From positions 269,715-333,714 of the forward strand of contig NZ_JAMQGO010000003.1 in assembly GCF_023703375.1 (NCBI RefSeq): a stretch of DNA of 64,000 nucleotides, given 5' to 3'. This DNA is from Lutimaribacter degradans (GTDB lineage Bacteria; Pseudomonadota; Alphaproteobacteria; Rhodobacterales; Rhodobacteraceae). Below, one piece after another: positions 16,857 through 25,934 of the stretch (position 1 is the first letter of the stretch; each line of letters begins with the position of its first letter). A model generated the notes under the pieces. That model ran no database searches and was not told where the DNA came from. It saw nothing but the letters and a program-made list of their open reading frames with translations. The position numbers and the translations under genes were made by a program.

Positions 16857-18527
16857 CTACCCGTCCAATGCCGCGCCCACCGCGGCGCTCAGCCGCCCGG
16901 CATCGGCGCGCGGCATGGGCAGGTAGCGCGCGCCCATCTGCGCCGCCAACTCGGCCAGTTGCCGTGCCGGCCGGTTGCCCATATCCAGCACAACCCCCGG
17001 CACCCCGCTACCACGCAGCCACCGCCCCAACCGCACCGCATCCTCGGCCGCCCGCACCCGGTCGGCCCGGCCATCCAGCGCGATATTGGCGCGCCCATCG
17101 GTCAACACGGCGATGGCTGGCGATAACCCATGCCCGCGCGCGTGGTCGGCCAGCTCGCCCGCGGCCTGCAAGCCTGCGGCCAAGGGCGTGCCGCCGCCGC
17201 CGGGCAGGGCGGCAAGGCGGCGTTTCGTTTGCACAAGTGATCTTGTGGGCGGCAGCAAAAGCTGGGCCCCGTCGCCGCGAAAGGCGATCAACGCCACGTG
17301 GTCGCGCCGCGCATAGGCCTGCGCCAACAGCAATTCGACCGCGCCCTTGGCCTCGGCCAACCGTGCCAGCGCGGCCGATCCCGAGGCATCGACGGTAAAA
17401 ATCAGCAACCGGTCAGAGCGGTCTTCGTAGCGCTTCACGTGGATGTCGCTCGGGTGGATCAGTAACCTATGTTTGCGCGCCGACAGCTTGCGCCGCAGAG
17501 GTTGCCATGGCGCTGCCGCGCGCAAGGTTGCAACCAGGTCTATCCTGGCGCGACCATCCAGGCGCCCCGGGCGCGAGGGCAGGGGCCGCCCGCGCCGATT
17601 GCCCTTGCGCCGGGCGCCCGCGCCCGACCCGCGGGCGCCGCGGGCCGTTCCCGCGGGAACAAGGGTTTCCAACATGCCCTCGGGCAGCATCGCGCGCACC
17701 GCCTCGATCAGCATTTCGGGCGGGATATCCAGTATATCGTCGTCCTGCCCCTGGGGGCTGTCGGCCTCATCCTGATCGGGGGGTGGGGGTGGGTCGTCTT
17801 GTGGCTCGTCCTCGTCGGTGGGCATCTGTGTCGCGCGGTGCCCATAAACCAGCCCGGCAGCGGCAGCGATGTCATCGGATACGAGACTAACACGCCCGAA
17901 AAGCGCTGCATGAGCGCGTGCGGCGCGCAGGGCGAAGAGCGGCGCCCGAAGGCTGTCGACGCCATAGCGGGCGGCAAGGGCTGTCAAAGCCTCGATCGCC
18001 TGGCTTGTCGCTGGGACGCGGGGATAGAGAGCACGGGCGACGGCCGGGTCGGGCAGATCGGACGGTGGGGTCTGCATCCGGCCGATGCCGTCCAGGTCAG
18101 CGCGAAATGCCGTGCGCTCGGACAAGGCGGGCGGGCACCGCTCGTCAGCGTCGGTGCCCTCGTCCAGCGCGACAAGGGTGAAATGCGGGATATCGTCAAT
18201 GGCCTGGGCCAGTTTAGCGGCCAGGGTGGGTGCGGTGCGCTCTGCCATTGTCAGCACGATTGCCGCAGGTTCGTACATCAACCCGCGTGAAAAGACGACC
18301 TTTTGCGCTGTTAGCGTGGCTGACAGGTCAAGCCCGCCAAACAATGCCTCGTCAGAAATATCGGGGTGGATGCGGCGACAAGGCAGATGAATCGAGCCTA
18401 ACTCAGCCAAAAAAGCATCTCGAACTGGGCCGACGCGAGCGCGCACCACGATACCGCCCAGCCCGACGGGGTCGATTGACAGCAATGCCAGCGCAAGCTG
18501 CGCGGCGTCCCAGCGGGGGGCTGTCAT
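16857..18527 (-). CDS. bchD: Magnesium chelatase subunit D
   Basis: The 556-residue protein has an N-terminal degenerate AAA+ domain (1-230), an acidic proline-rich linker (about 237-264, with five consecutive prolines) and a C-terminal integrin I domain with the MIDAS motif DASGS (380-384) and TDGRANI. It forms the BchI-BchD motor that drives Mg2+ insertion into protoporphyrin IX by BchH. Its start overlaps the bchI stop (ATGA). Confidence 0.95.
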   Translation of the reverse strand: MTAPRWDAAQLALALLSIDPVGLGGIVVRARVGPVRDAFLAELGSIHLPCRRIHPDISDEALFGGLDLSATLTAQKVVFSRGLMYEPAAIVLTMAERTAPTLAAKLAQAIDDIPHFTLVALDEGTDADERCPPALSERTAFRADLDGIGRMQTPPSDLPDPAVARALYPRVPATSQAIEALTALAARYGVDSLRAPLFALRAARAHAALFGRVSLVSDDIAAAAGLVYGHRATQMPTDEDEPQDDPPPPPDQDEADSPQGQDDDILDIPPEMLIEAVRAMLPEGMLETLVPAGTARGARGSGAGARRKGNRRGRPLPSRPGRLDGRARIDLVATLRAAAPWQPLRRKLSARKHRLLIHPSDIHVKRYEDRSDRLLIFTVDASGSAALARLAEAKGAVELLLAQAYARRDHVALIAFRGDGAQLLLPPTRSLVQTKRRLAALPGGGGTPLAAGLQAAGELADHARGHGLSPAIAVLTDGRANIALDGRADRVRAAEDAVRLGRWLRGSGVPGVVLDMGNRPARQLAELAAQMGARYLPMPRADAGRLSAAVGAALDG

Positions 18528-19528
18528 CCCAGAACCTCGGTCACCGTGCGGGCGACGCGGGTTGCGCTGCCGGCCTCGTCCAGAGGATCGCGGCGCAGGC
18601 GGTGTGATAGGGCCAGAGGCGCTACCCGGCGCAGCTGTGCCCGGCCCAGGCTCTTTGCGCCGTCGAATGCCGCCAGCGCGCGGCCGGCGCGCAGCAAAGT
18701 AAGTTCACCGCGTAGCCCATCTGCGCCAAGCGCCATGCACAGCTCGGCGCAGTCGCGCAGCGCGGGATTCCTAGTCTCTATGTCGCCCAAAAACCCCCGT
18801 GCTGTCAGGATACGGTCGCGCAGCCTGGTATCCTCTTTGCCCCATTTTCGGAGGAACTTCGCGGCGTCGGTTTCATAGGCGTCGCGGCGTTTTATCACCT
18901 CGATCCGGTCGTCGATGTTGTTGGGGCTGCGCACTTCGACCGACAGGCCGAAGCGGTCAAGCAGTTGCGGGCGCAGTTCTCCCTCTTCGGGGTTGCCTGA
19001 ACCGACCAGCACGAACCGCGCGGGGTGGCGTATGGATAGCCCCTCGCGCTCAACGACATTCTCGCCCGATTGGGCCACGTCCAGCAGCAGGTCAACAATG
19101 TGATCTTCCAGCAGGTTGACCTCGTCTATGTAAAGATATCCGCGATTGGCTTGCGCCAGAAGGCCGGGCTGAAACGCTTTTTCCCCCTGCGTCAGGGCGC
19201 GTTCTATATCTAGCGCGCCGGTCACGCGATCCTCGGTTACGCCAAGAGGAAGGTCGACGACGGGGGTGGGGCGCTCGGCCATTTCATGTGTCTCTAACCC
19301 GGCCCAATCGGGCACATCAGCAGGGTTGGCAGCGTTGACGGGGCAGCCGTGCACCGCTTGGATCGGCGGCAGCAGGGCGGCCAGCGCCCGCACGGCGGTG
19401 GATTTGCCGGTGCCCCGGTCGCCGAACACCAGCACACCGCCCAGTTTTGGGTCGATCGCGGTAAGGATCATGGCCAGTTTCATGTCATCCTGGCCGACAA
19501 TGGCAGAGAATGGAAAAGGGTGTGTCAT
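18524..19528 (-). CDS. bchI: Magnesium chelatase ATPase subunit I
   Basis: The 334-residue AAA+ ATPase has Walker A GDRGTGKST (36-44) and Walker B YLYIDEVN (131-138), and the sensor region VGSGNPEEGELRPQLLDRFG. It hydrolyses ATP in a ring with BchD to power Mg insertion. It begins where crtA ends (overlapping ATGA), so expression follows the crtA promoter and its PpsR operator. Confidence 0.96.
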   Translation of the reverse strand: MTHPFPFSAIVGQDDMKLAMILTAIDPKLGGVLVFGDRGTGKSTAVRALAALLPPIQAVHGCPVNAANPADVPDWAGLETHEMAERPTPVVDLPLGVTEDRVTGALDIERALTQGEKAFQPGLLAQANRGYLYIDEVNLLEDHIVDLLLDVAQSGENVVEREGLSIRHPARFVLVGSGNPEEGELRPQLLDRFGLSVEVRSPNNIDDRIEVIKRRDAYETDAAKFLRKWGKEDTRLRDRILTARGFLGDIETRNPALRDCAELCMALGADGLRGELTLLRAGRALAAFDGAKSLGRAQLRRVAPLALSHRLRRDPLDEAGSATRVARTVTEVLG

Positions 19529-20235
19529 GCGTGTCCTTGGTTATGGGCGAGGGGGCTGACCCCGCCCCATGTCCCGCGTTCGCCGGTCACGCGAAAGCGG
19601 GCGTAAAGTTCCTCGCGGAACCAGTTTTCATCGCGAACCGCGCGAATGGCCTTGGCGTGGGGGCCGTTACGGTCGCGGGCAAAGGCGGCCATGCTGTCGG
19701 CATCTGGCCAGATCGAGAATGTCACCTGGTGCAGTAGCGGCACCTCGCCGATCCCGATCTTGAAGATCACGTTCGGGTCGGCGCCGATAACGCTGGAAAT
19801 GTCGGGCACCCGCGACCAGAAGCGAAACGCCCGGCGGGGCCGCACAGTGGCGCGGGTCATGGCGGCCAGAAGGCCGGTTTCGGGTGGTGTTTGCGCCTGG
19901 AACGGCGTGACGCCCGCCCATTGCCCGCGCACCGATGTCGGGGCGAGGAACACTGTCCAGGCCTCGGATGCATGGGCACGGTAGCGGCGAAAGATGCGGG
20001 CGCGCTCCAACTGGTTGCGCGCGGTTTCGGCGTCCGGCCAGACGCAAAGGATGGCATAGACATGCGTGTTGGGCCGGGGGGTGAACCCTTCGCCCGTGCC
20101 AGTACCGCACAGTTTCCAGAATTTCAGGCCCGGAACGCGGGGCAGGGCGAATCGCCCCGCCGCCATCATGCCAAAGGCCCAAAGCCGTGCCGCCACGCTA
20201 TCAAAGCGGAAAAGGCTGAGGGTGACTGTTTGCAT
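19525..20235 (-). CDS. crtA: Spheroidene monooxygenase
   Basis: The 236-residue protein begins MQTVTLSLFRFD and matches CrtA through its length (FGMMAAGRFALPRVPGLKFWKLCGTGTGEGF; TFSIWPDADSMAAFA). CrtA adds the 2-keto group to spheroidene using O2, giving spheroidenone, the red carotenoid of oxically grown cells. The ATG at 20235 is preferred over a frame extension to 20274 that would run into the PpsR operator. A GGGGA motif lies 6-7 nt upstream. It is divergent from crtI. Confidence 0.93.
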   Translation of the reverse strand: MQTVTLSLFRFDSVAARLWAFGMMAAGRFALPRVPGLKFWKLCGTGTGEGFTPRPNTHVYAILCVWPDAETARNQLERARIFRRYRAHASEAWTVFLAPTSVRGQWAGVTPFQAQTPPETGLLAAMTRATVRPRRAFRFWSRVPDISSVIGADPNVIFKIGIGEVPLLHQVTFSIWPDADSMAAFARDRNGPHAKAIRAVRDENWFREELYARFRVTGERGTWGGVSPLAHNQGHA

Positions 20236-20253
20236 GGGCAATCCCCAGAAAAG

Positions 20254-20271
20254 TGTCAATTCAAGGTGACA
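20254..20271. promoter_or_regulatory. PpsR/CrtJ operator, crtA side
   Basis: TGTCAATTCAAGGTGACA is an exact TGT-N12-ACA palindrome, the PpsR/CrtJ consensus, and starts 19 bp upstream of the crtA start. A second copy lies 54 bp away on the crtI side. Confidence 0.85.
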
Positions 20272-20307
20272 CATAATGATTTGATATGGAAGGCACGACA
20301 GAAAGAA

Positions 20308-20325
20308 TGTAAACTAAACTAGACA
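20308..20325. promoter_or_regulatory. PpsR/CrtJ operator, crtI side
   Basis: TGTAAACTAAACTAGACA is an exact TGT-N12-ACA site ending 20 bp before the crtI ATG. With the site at 20254 it can support looping or cooperative repression of both divergent genes. Confidence 0.85.
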
Positions 20326-20345
20326 TAATGACCTGAGAGGCCGCC

Positions 20346-21887
20346 ATGACACGCATTGATACCTCGCTTCCGGTGCAGGCCGGCAAGGAAAGAGCGCCAC
20401 ATGCCGTGGTGATCGGTGCCGGGCTGGGTGGGCTTTCGGCAGCCATGCGGCTTGGTGCGAAGGGGTATCGCGTGACGGTGCTCGACCGGCTGGATCGCAC
20501 CGGTGGGCGCGGTTCGTCGATGATGCAGAACGGGCACCGTTTTGACCTGGGCCCTACCATCGTGACGGTGCCGCAGGTGTTGCGAGAGCTTTGGGCGGAC
20601 TGCGGGCGCGATTTCGATGCCGATGTCGACCTGCGCCCGGTTGACCCTTTCTACGAAATCCGTTGGCCCGATGGCTCGACCTTCACGGCGTGCCCCGACA
20701 CCGACAAGATGCGCGCCGAGGTGGCCCGCCTGTCGCCCGGGGACGTGGCGGGTTATGACAAGTTCCTGAAAGACAGCGAAGCGCGATACTGGTTCGGGTT
20801 CGAGAACCTGGGCCGCCGGTCGATGCACAGGTTTGGCGACCTGATCAAGGTGCTGCCTCGCTTTGCCATGTTGCGCGCTGACCGCAGCGTTTATGCCCAT
20901 GCGGCAAAACGGTTCAAGGATGAGCGCCTGCGCATGGCGTTTTCGTTTCATCCGCTGTTCATCGGGGGTGATCCGTTCAACGTGACCTCGATGTACATCC
21001 TTGTCAGCCACCTGGAAAAGCAGTTCGGCGTGCACTACGCCATGGGCGGTGTACAGGCGATTGCCGATGCCATGGCCCGCGTGATCGAGGATCAGGGCGG
21101 GCATGTGCGTCTACACACCGATGTCGACGAGATATTGCTGAAAGACGGTGCCGCGCGCGGCGTGCGCCTGTCGGGGGGTGAAATCCTGCGGGCCGATGTG
21201 GTGGTGTCGAACGCCGATGCCGGCCACACCTATGACACCCTGCTGCGCAACCACCGCAAGCGCCGCTGGTCGCAGCGCAAGCTGAACCGCGCCCGGTGGT
21301 CGATGGGGCTGTTCGTCTGGTATTTCGGCACGCGTGGCACGCGCGGAAAATGGGGCGATGTGGGCCATCACACGATCCTCAACAGCGCTCGCTATCGCGG
21401 CCTGGTCGAGGATATCTTTATCAAGGGGAAGCTTGCCGATGACATGAGCCTTTACGTGCATCGCCCCAGCGTTGTCGATTCAACCGTCGCGCCCGAGGGC
21501 GACGACACGTTCTACGTTCTGTCGCCGGTGCCGCACCTGGGCCATGACAACCCGGTCGATTGGGCCACGATGGCAGAGCCCTATCGCCAAAAGGTGCAGG
21601 CGGTGTTGGAGGAGCAGCTGTTGCCGGGGCTGGGCGATCACCTGTCAGCCTCGGAAGTGTTCACACCCGATACCTTCCGCGACCGATACCTGTCGCCCCA
21701 CGGCGCGGGCTTTTCGATCGAGCCGCGGATTCTGCAAAGCGCGTATTTCCGGCCCCACAACGTCAGCGAAGAGGCCAAGGGCCTCTACCTTGTGGGCGCG
21801 GGCACGCATCCGGGCGCGGGGCTGCCGGGCGTGATCTCGTCGGCTGAGGTGTTGGCGCAACTCGTGCCCGACCCGGTGCGCGCATGA
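20346..21887 (+). CDS. crtI: Phytoene desaturase
   Basis: The 513-residue FAD enzyme has an N-terminal dinucleotide motif VIGAGLGGLSAAMRL, the RTGGRGSS segment, and the C-terminal bacterial-type desaturase motif LVGAGTHPGAGLPGVI. In spheroidene-pathway organisms CrtI carries out three desaturations of phytoene to neurosporene. It overlaps crtB (ATGA) and is divergent from crtA behind two PpsR operators. Confidence 0.95.
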   Translation: MTRIDTSLPVQAGKERAPHAVVIGAGLGGLSAAMRLGAKGYRVTVLDRLDRTGGRGSSMMQNGHRFDLGPTIVTVPQVLRELWADCGRDFDADVDLRPVDPFYEIRWPDGSTFTACPDTDKMRAEVARLSPGDVAGYDKFLKDSEARYWFGFENLGRRSMHRFGDLIKVLPRFAMLRADRSVYAHAAKRFKDERLRMAFSFHPLFIGGDPFNVTSMYILVSHLEKQFGVHYAMGGVQAIADAMARVIEDQGGHVRLHTDVDEILLKDGAARGVRLSGGEILRADVVVSNADAGHTYDTLLRNHRKRRWSQRKLNRARWSMGLFVWYFGTRGTRGKWGDVGHHTILNSARYRGLVEDIFIKGKLADDMSLYVHRPSVVDSTVAPEGDDTFYVLSPVPHLGHDNPVDWATMAEPYRQKVQAVLEEQLLPGLGDHLSASEVFTPDTFRDRYLSPHGAGFSIEPRILQSAYFRPHNVSEEAKGLYLVGAGTHPGAGLPGVISSAEVLAQLVPDPVRA

Positions 21888-22924
21888 TGGACGGTGGCGA
21901 CCTTGAGCATTGCCGCGAGGCGATCCGCCACGGATCGCTTTCGTTTCACGCCGCAAGCCGGTTGTTGCCAGCCCGCGTGCGCGACCCGGCGCTGGCGCTT
22001 TATGCCTTTTGCCGCCTTGCCGATGACGAGGTGGACCTGAAAGCAGACAAGGCGGCCTCGGTCCTGGCGCTGCGCGAACGGTTGGACCTGGCCTATGCCG
22101 GGCGGCCCCGTAATGCCGCGCCTGATCGCGCCTTTACCGCGCTGATCGAAGAGTACGACATGCCGCGCGCCTTGCCCGAGGCCCTGTTGGAGGGGCTCGC
22201 CTGGGACGCGATGGAACGGCGCTATGCCTCGCTGTCCGATCTGCACGCCTATAGCGCGCGCGTGGCCAGCGCGGTGGGCGCGATGATGTGCGTGCTGATG
22301 CGCGTGCGCTGCGAGCATGCGCTGGCCCGCGCCTGTGACCTGGGCGTTGCGATGCAATTGACCAATATCGCGCGCGACGTGGGCGAGGACGCGGCCGAGG
22401 GCCGGCTTTACCTGCCCACCGACTGGTTGCAGGACGCAGGGCTTGCGCCTGATGCCTTCCTGGCCGATCCTCACCCGTCCGAGGCGCTGCGCGCCGTGGT
22501 GCGCCGCCTGCTGCGCCAAGCCGATGCGCTTTACGCGCGCTCGGAATCGGGGATTGCCGCGCTGCCTGCCGATTGCCGCCCGGGCATCTATGCGGCGCGC
22601 CACATATATGCCGGGATCGGGGGCCGGGTACGCGCGCGCGGGTTCGATTCAGTCACGACCCGCGCGCGGACCGGGCGGGGCCGCAAACTCGGTTGGTTGG
22701 GCCTGTCCATGGTGCGCGCCGGTGTCACGCTGGTTATGCCGCGCCCGGCGACCATCTATGCCCGTCCGTTGCCGGAAGTGGCGTTCCTGGTCGACGCCGC
22801 TGCATGCCCGGCCCCGCGTCAGGCCGATTGGTCGGACAGGGTGGTGACGCTTCTGGGACAGCTCGAGGCGCAGGACCGCGCGCAAAAAGCATCCTTGCAA
22901 GCGGCGGCAGCCCGTTCTACCTGA
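21884..22924 (+). CDS. crtB: Phytoene synthase
   Basis: The 346-residue protein has the two aspartate-rich motifs of squalene/phytoene synthases: DDEVD (near 46-50) and DVGED (near 166-170), and the LYAFCRLADDEVD and QLTNIARDVGED contexts. It condenses two geranylgeranyl diphosphates to phytoene, the first carotenoid-specific step. It overlaps crtI and is followed after 5 bp by tspO. Confidence 0.95.
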   Translation: MMDGGDLEHCREAIRHGSLSFHAASRLLPARVRDPALALYAFCRLADDEVDLKADKAASVLALRERLDLAYAGRPRNAAPDRAFTALIEEYDMPRALPEALLEGLAWDAMERRYASLSDLHAYSARVASAVGAMMCVLMRVRCEHALARACDLGVAMQLTNIARDVGEDAAEGRLYLPTDWLQDAGLAPDAFLADPHPSEALRAVVRRLLRQADALYARSESGIAALPADCRPGIYAARHIYAGIGGRVRARGFDSVTTRARTGRGRKLGWLGLSMVRAGVTLVMPRPATIYARPLPEVAFLVDAAACPAPRQADWSDRVVTLLGQLEAQDRAQKASLQAAAARST

Positions 22925-22929
22925 CATAG

Positions 22930-23412
22930 ATGGTCTGGCTGTACTTCGTTATTTTTCTTGGTGCCTGCCTTGCGGCGGGTGCGACCGGTGCGATCTTTCC
23001 GCCGGGCCCGTGGTATCGGTCGCTGGACAAGCCCCGCTGGACCCCGCCCAACTGGCTGTTCCCTGTTGCCTGGACGACGATTTACATATGCATGGCCGCC
23101 GCTGGCGCGCGCGCCGCGATCAGCGGGCAGGGGACGCTCGCCCTGGTGCTGTGGTCGTTGCAGATTGCGCTGAACGGGCTTTGGACGCCGGTGTTTTTCG
23201 GGTTGCGGAATATCCGAGGCGGTATGTTGGTTCTGTCGCTTTTGTGGCTTAGCGTTGCGGTGACGATGCTGGCGCTTTGGCAGGCCGACTGGATCGCAGG
23301 GCTTTTGTTCCTGCCCTATCTGGGCTGGGTCTCGGTGGCGGGCGCGCTGAACCTTTCGGTATTGCGCCGCAACCCCGAGACCGCCGCGAACCCGCCGAAA
23401 CTGGAACGCTGA
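22930..23412 (+). CDS. tspO: TspO/MBR-family tryptophan-rich sensory protein
   Basis: The 160-residue protein has five membrane segments and the TspO hallmarks: PPGPWYRSLDKPRWTPPNWLFPVAW, the tryptophan-rich ALNGLWTPVFFGL and a late LPYLGWVSVAGALN. In Rhodobacter, TspO (crtK) sits in the outer membrane, binds porphyrins and lowers photosynthesis gene expression in oxygen. It is the third gene of the crtI-crtB unit, its usual place. Confidence 0.93.
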   Translation: MVWLYFVIFLGACLAAGATGAIFPPGPWYRSLDKPRWTPPNWLFPVAWTTIYICMAAAGARAAISGQGTLALVLWSLQIALNGLWTPVFFGLRNIRGGMLVLSLLWLSVAVTMLALWQADWIAGLLFLPYLGWVSVAGALNLSVLRRNPETAANPPKLER

Positions 23413-23427
23413 TCGGGGATTCGCGCG

Positions 23428-24342
23428 CTAGGACGGAAAAGACCACCTGGCCCGGCGCGGAACGCGAAAGGCCAGCATCGGCTTAAGCAGGGGCGAGCGA
23501 AAGCGGCGCAGATCCAGCGCTTCGTGCACGCCCACGCTTTCGACGCCCCCAAGCACCGTGCGCACCATCGAGCGGGAATAAAATGGCGCATCCAGCATGT
23601 TCATCACCTGTCGCGGCTGGCATCCTGCATCGCCCCGCGTTTCGCGCCGCACGGCCCACATGCTGCGTTTCATCGGGTGCAGCGGCGGAGGCGTGATAGC
23701 GCCGGCATTGCCCGCGCGGTCGAAATGCACAGCCTGCGCCAGGCGTGTGCCATCCAGCCGGGTCGCATCGTAAAAGCAGGTTGCCCCGTCGGCCTCAGGA
23801 AAGCGGCCCCATGTCCAGAACGCGAAATCCTGTTCCAGCGCGCGGGTGCCGAAATTGGCATCGAAATAGGCGTGGCCCTGCCATTGCCACCCCTTCGCTT
23901 CGAGCGCGACACTCACCCGCGCCACCGGTGCGAAGGGGCGCCAGACATGGGCGCCATCGGATGTCAGCGGCAGTTCGACCGATGTCACCGCTTCGGGCAC
24001 GACCTCGATCGTGCCGCGCACGGGGGTGACCATGGGCAGCGCGCCCCATTCGTTTACCTCGATCAGCAGCTTGCCATCCTGCCAGCGCATCGCAGAGGGC
24101 CCCACTGTCAGTGCGCCACCCGTCTTGCGCAGCGCCGAACGCCCCCGGTCGGTCATGGTGAACCGCCCGCCTGGGCCATAGGTGGCCACGTTGATACAGC
24201 AATGGTTCTCGGGGTCGCGTCGGCCTGACCAGGCGTACCAGGGCGAAAACACCGAGCCGATGAACCCGATAACCGATAGCGCACGGCTGCCGCAATCGCT
24301 GATCGCATCAACATACCACCAGGCATAGCCGTTGGGCGGCAC
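23428..24342 (-). CDS. crtC: Hydroxyneurosporene synthase (carotenoid 1,2-hydratase)
   Basis: The 304-residue protein contains GYAWWYVDAISDCG, SVFSPWYAWSGRRDPENHCCINVATYGP and FTMTDRGRSAL, all typical of CrtC. It hydrates the terminal 1,2 double bond of neurosporene-type carotenoids. The start is uncertain: the nearest in-frame usual codon is a GTG at 24342, but the preceding residues, overlapping the crtD 3' end, look conserved-like (GPNFDLD), so translation may begin a few codons upstream. It converges with tspO and follows crtD. Confidence 0.9.
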   Translation of the reverse strand: MPPNGYAWWYVDAISDCGSRALSVIGFIGSVFSPWYAWSGRRDPENHCCINVATYGPGGRFTMTDRGRSALRKTGGALTVGPSAMRWQDGKLLIEVNEWGALPMVTPVRGTIEVVPEAVTSVELPLTSDGAHVWRPFAPVARVSVALEAKGWQWQGHAYFDANFGTRALEQDFAFWTWGRFPEADGATCFYDATRLDGTRLAQAVHFDRAGNAGAITPPPLHPMKRSMWAVRRETRGDAGCQPRQVMNMLDAPFYSRSMVRTVLGGVESVGVHEALDLRRFRSPLLKPMLAFRVPRRARWSFPS

Positions 24343-24344
24343 GT

Positions 24345-25850
24345 CTAGGTCAAAGTTCGGTCCTTCAATATCGCCGCGGCCGCATGCTGGCCTGAGAGCG
24401 TTGCCATCGGCACCCCTGCGCCCGGATGCGTCCCGCCGCCCACCAGGTACAGCCCGGCAATCGTCGTGCGTGCCCGTGGGCGTTTCAGCGACGCCGTCAT
24501 CCCGTGCGGGGATTGCCCGTAAAGCGAGCCCGCGCTGGCCGGAAACAGCCGGTTCCAGTCCGATGGCGTGGTCAGCGCCTCGGGCCCCGGTTCGGCCCGG
24601 AACGTCAGCCCGAACCGGGCGAGCGTGGGGAATGTCCTTTGGTGGCATGTCTGGGCTTCCTTGTCGGGGCGTTGGGCATCGGTCAGGGGTGCAGCGTTGA
24701 GTATGATTTCGAACCGCTCGACCAGCGGCGGCGGTTGACCCTGTCCGCGATCCTGGGCGCAGACATAGATCGTGGGATCGGTGGGCATTTGTCCTGCCGC
24801 GATACTGGCGAACTCTTCGTCGGGGTCGGCGGCGAAAAAGACGTTGTGATGGGCCAGGTCAGGCCCCTCAGGCGTTGCGGCAAAGGCCCAGACGCGGGCC
24901 GACAGGCTGCGCCGGGTGGTCAGGGTTTGGGTGGCCACCTGTGCCACGCCGGTGCCAAGCGCGCAGGTCGCCAGCGCCCGCGGGTCGCCGTTGAATACCA
25001 CCGTGTCGGCGGCCAAGCGCTCGCCGTTGATCAGCGTCACGCCGGTGACGCGGCCATTCCCGGTTTCGATCCGCGATACATCCGTGCCAAGGCGTAACAC
25101 GGCCCCACGGGTTGCGGCCAGGTCGGCAATTGCGCGGGCAAGCGCTTGCATACCGCCGTCAACGGCCCAAACGCCCTGCTCCTCGGCGCGCCAGATCAGC
25201 GACAAGAGCGCGGGTGTCAGCCCCGGATGCCCGCCTACATAGGTGGCATAGCGGGCGAAAAGCTGTGCCAGGCGCATGTCGGAAAATCGCCTGCGTAGGT
25301 CGGTGCGCATGGTGGCGAGCGGCGCCATGGCCCAGATCAGGCCCGGGTCAAGCAGAACCCGGCCTGTCAGCCGTCCCACCGAAGGGTCGGGTGCGCGCAT
25401 CATGGGCGCGTCGAACGCTGCATAAAGCCGTTCCATATCGGCGCAGAACCGGCGAAATTCATCTGCCGCGCGCGGCCCGGCGAAACCGTCTATCGCGTCG
25501 AGGTTCCGGCCACGGTTGTTCCACAGGGTCAAGTCGCTCCCATCGGGCCAGAAATGGCGTGCCAGCACGTTCTGCCTTGTCAGTGTCACGTGATCTTCCA
25601 GCCGCGCGCCTACATCGGCAAACAGGCTGTCGAACACCGGGCGCATGGTCAGCACCGTTGGCCCGGCATCGACCGGCCCTGCGGGGCTGTCCACCTGTCG
25701 CATCTTGCCGCCGGGATGGTTGTGGCGGTCAAGCACTGTCACCGCATGGCCCGCATGGGCCAGCCGCAGCGCACAGGCCAGCCCGCCGATTCCCGCGCCC
25801 ACCACGATGGTGCGGGGCCGATCAGCCAGGTTTGTGCCGGTATCGAACAT
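24345..25850 (-). CDS. crtD: Methoxyneurosporene dehydrogenase (3,4-desaturase)
   Basis: The 501-residue FAD enzyme is a CrtI relative: VVGAGIGGLACALRLAHAGHAVTVLD at the N-terminus and LVGGGTHPGAGVPMATLSG at the C-terminus. CrtD introduces the 3,4 double bond in the spheroidene pathway. The ATG at 25850 starts the conserved domain; the open frame continues 258 codons upstream through the reverse of crtE and is not coding. It is divergent from crtE across one PpsR operator. Confidence 0.93.
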   Translation of the reverse strand: MFDTGTNLADRPRTIVVGAGIGGLACALRLAHAGHAVTVLDRHNHPGGKMRQVDSPAGPVDAGPTVLTMRPVFDSLFADVGARLEDHVTLTRQNVLARHFWPDGSDLTLWNNRGRNLDAIDGFAGPRAADEFRRFCADMERLYAAFDAPMMRAPDPSVGRLTGRVLLDPGLIWAMAPLATMRTDLRRRFSDMRLAQLFARYATYVGGHPGLTPALLSLIWRAEEQGVWAVDGGMQALARAIADLAATRGAVLRLGTDVSRIETGNGRVTGVTLINGERLAADTVVFNGDPRALATCALGTGVAQVATQTLTTRRSLSARVWAFAATPEGPDLAHHNVFFAADPDEEFASIAAGQMPTDPTIYVCAQDRGQGQPPPLVERFEIILNAAPLTDAQRPDKEAQTCHQRTFPTLARFGLTFRAEPGPEALTTPSDWNRLFPASAGSLYGQSPHGMTASLKRPRARTTIAGLYLVGGGTHPGAGVPMATLSGQHAAAAILKDRTLT

Positions 25851-25880
25851 GGAGACAATTCTTGACTCGCGATTCAAAAC

Positions 25881-25898
25881 TGTCCAGTTTGATTTACA
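25881..25898. promoter_or_regulatory. PpsR/CrtJ operator between crtD and crtE
   Basis: TGTCCAGTTTGATTTACA is an exact TGT-N12-ACA site in the 84-bp divergent region, 31 bp from the crtD start and 37 bp from the crtE start, so one site probably serves both genes. A TTGACT box lies at 25862-25867. Confidence 0.85.
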
Positions 25899-25934
25899 CA
25901 TAGAGGAAAAATTCCTGACATTACGAGGGACGCC

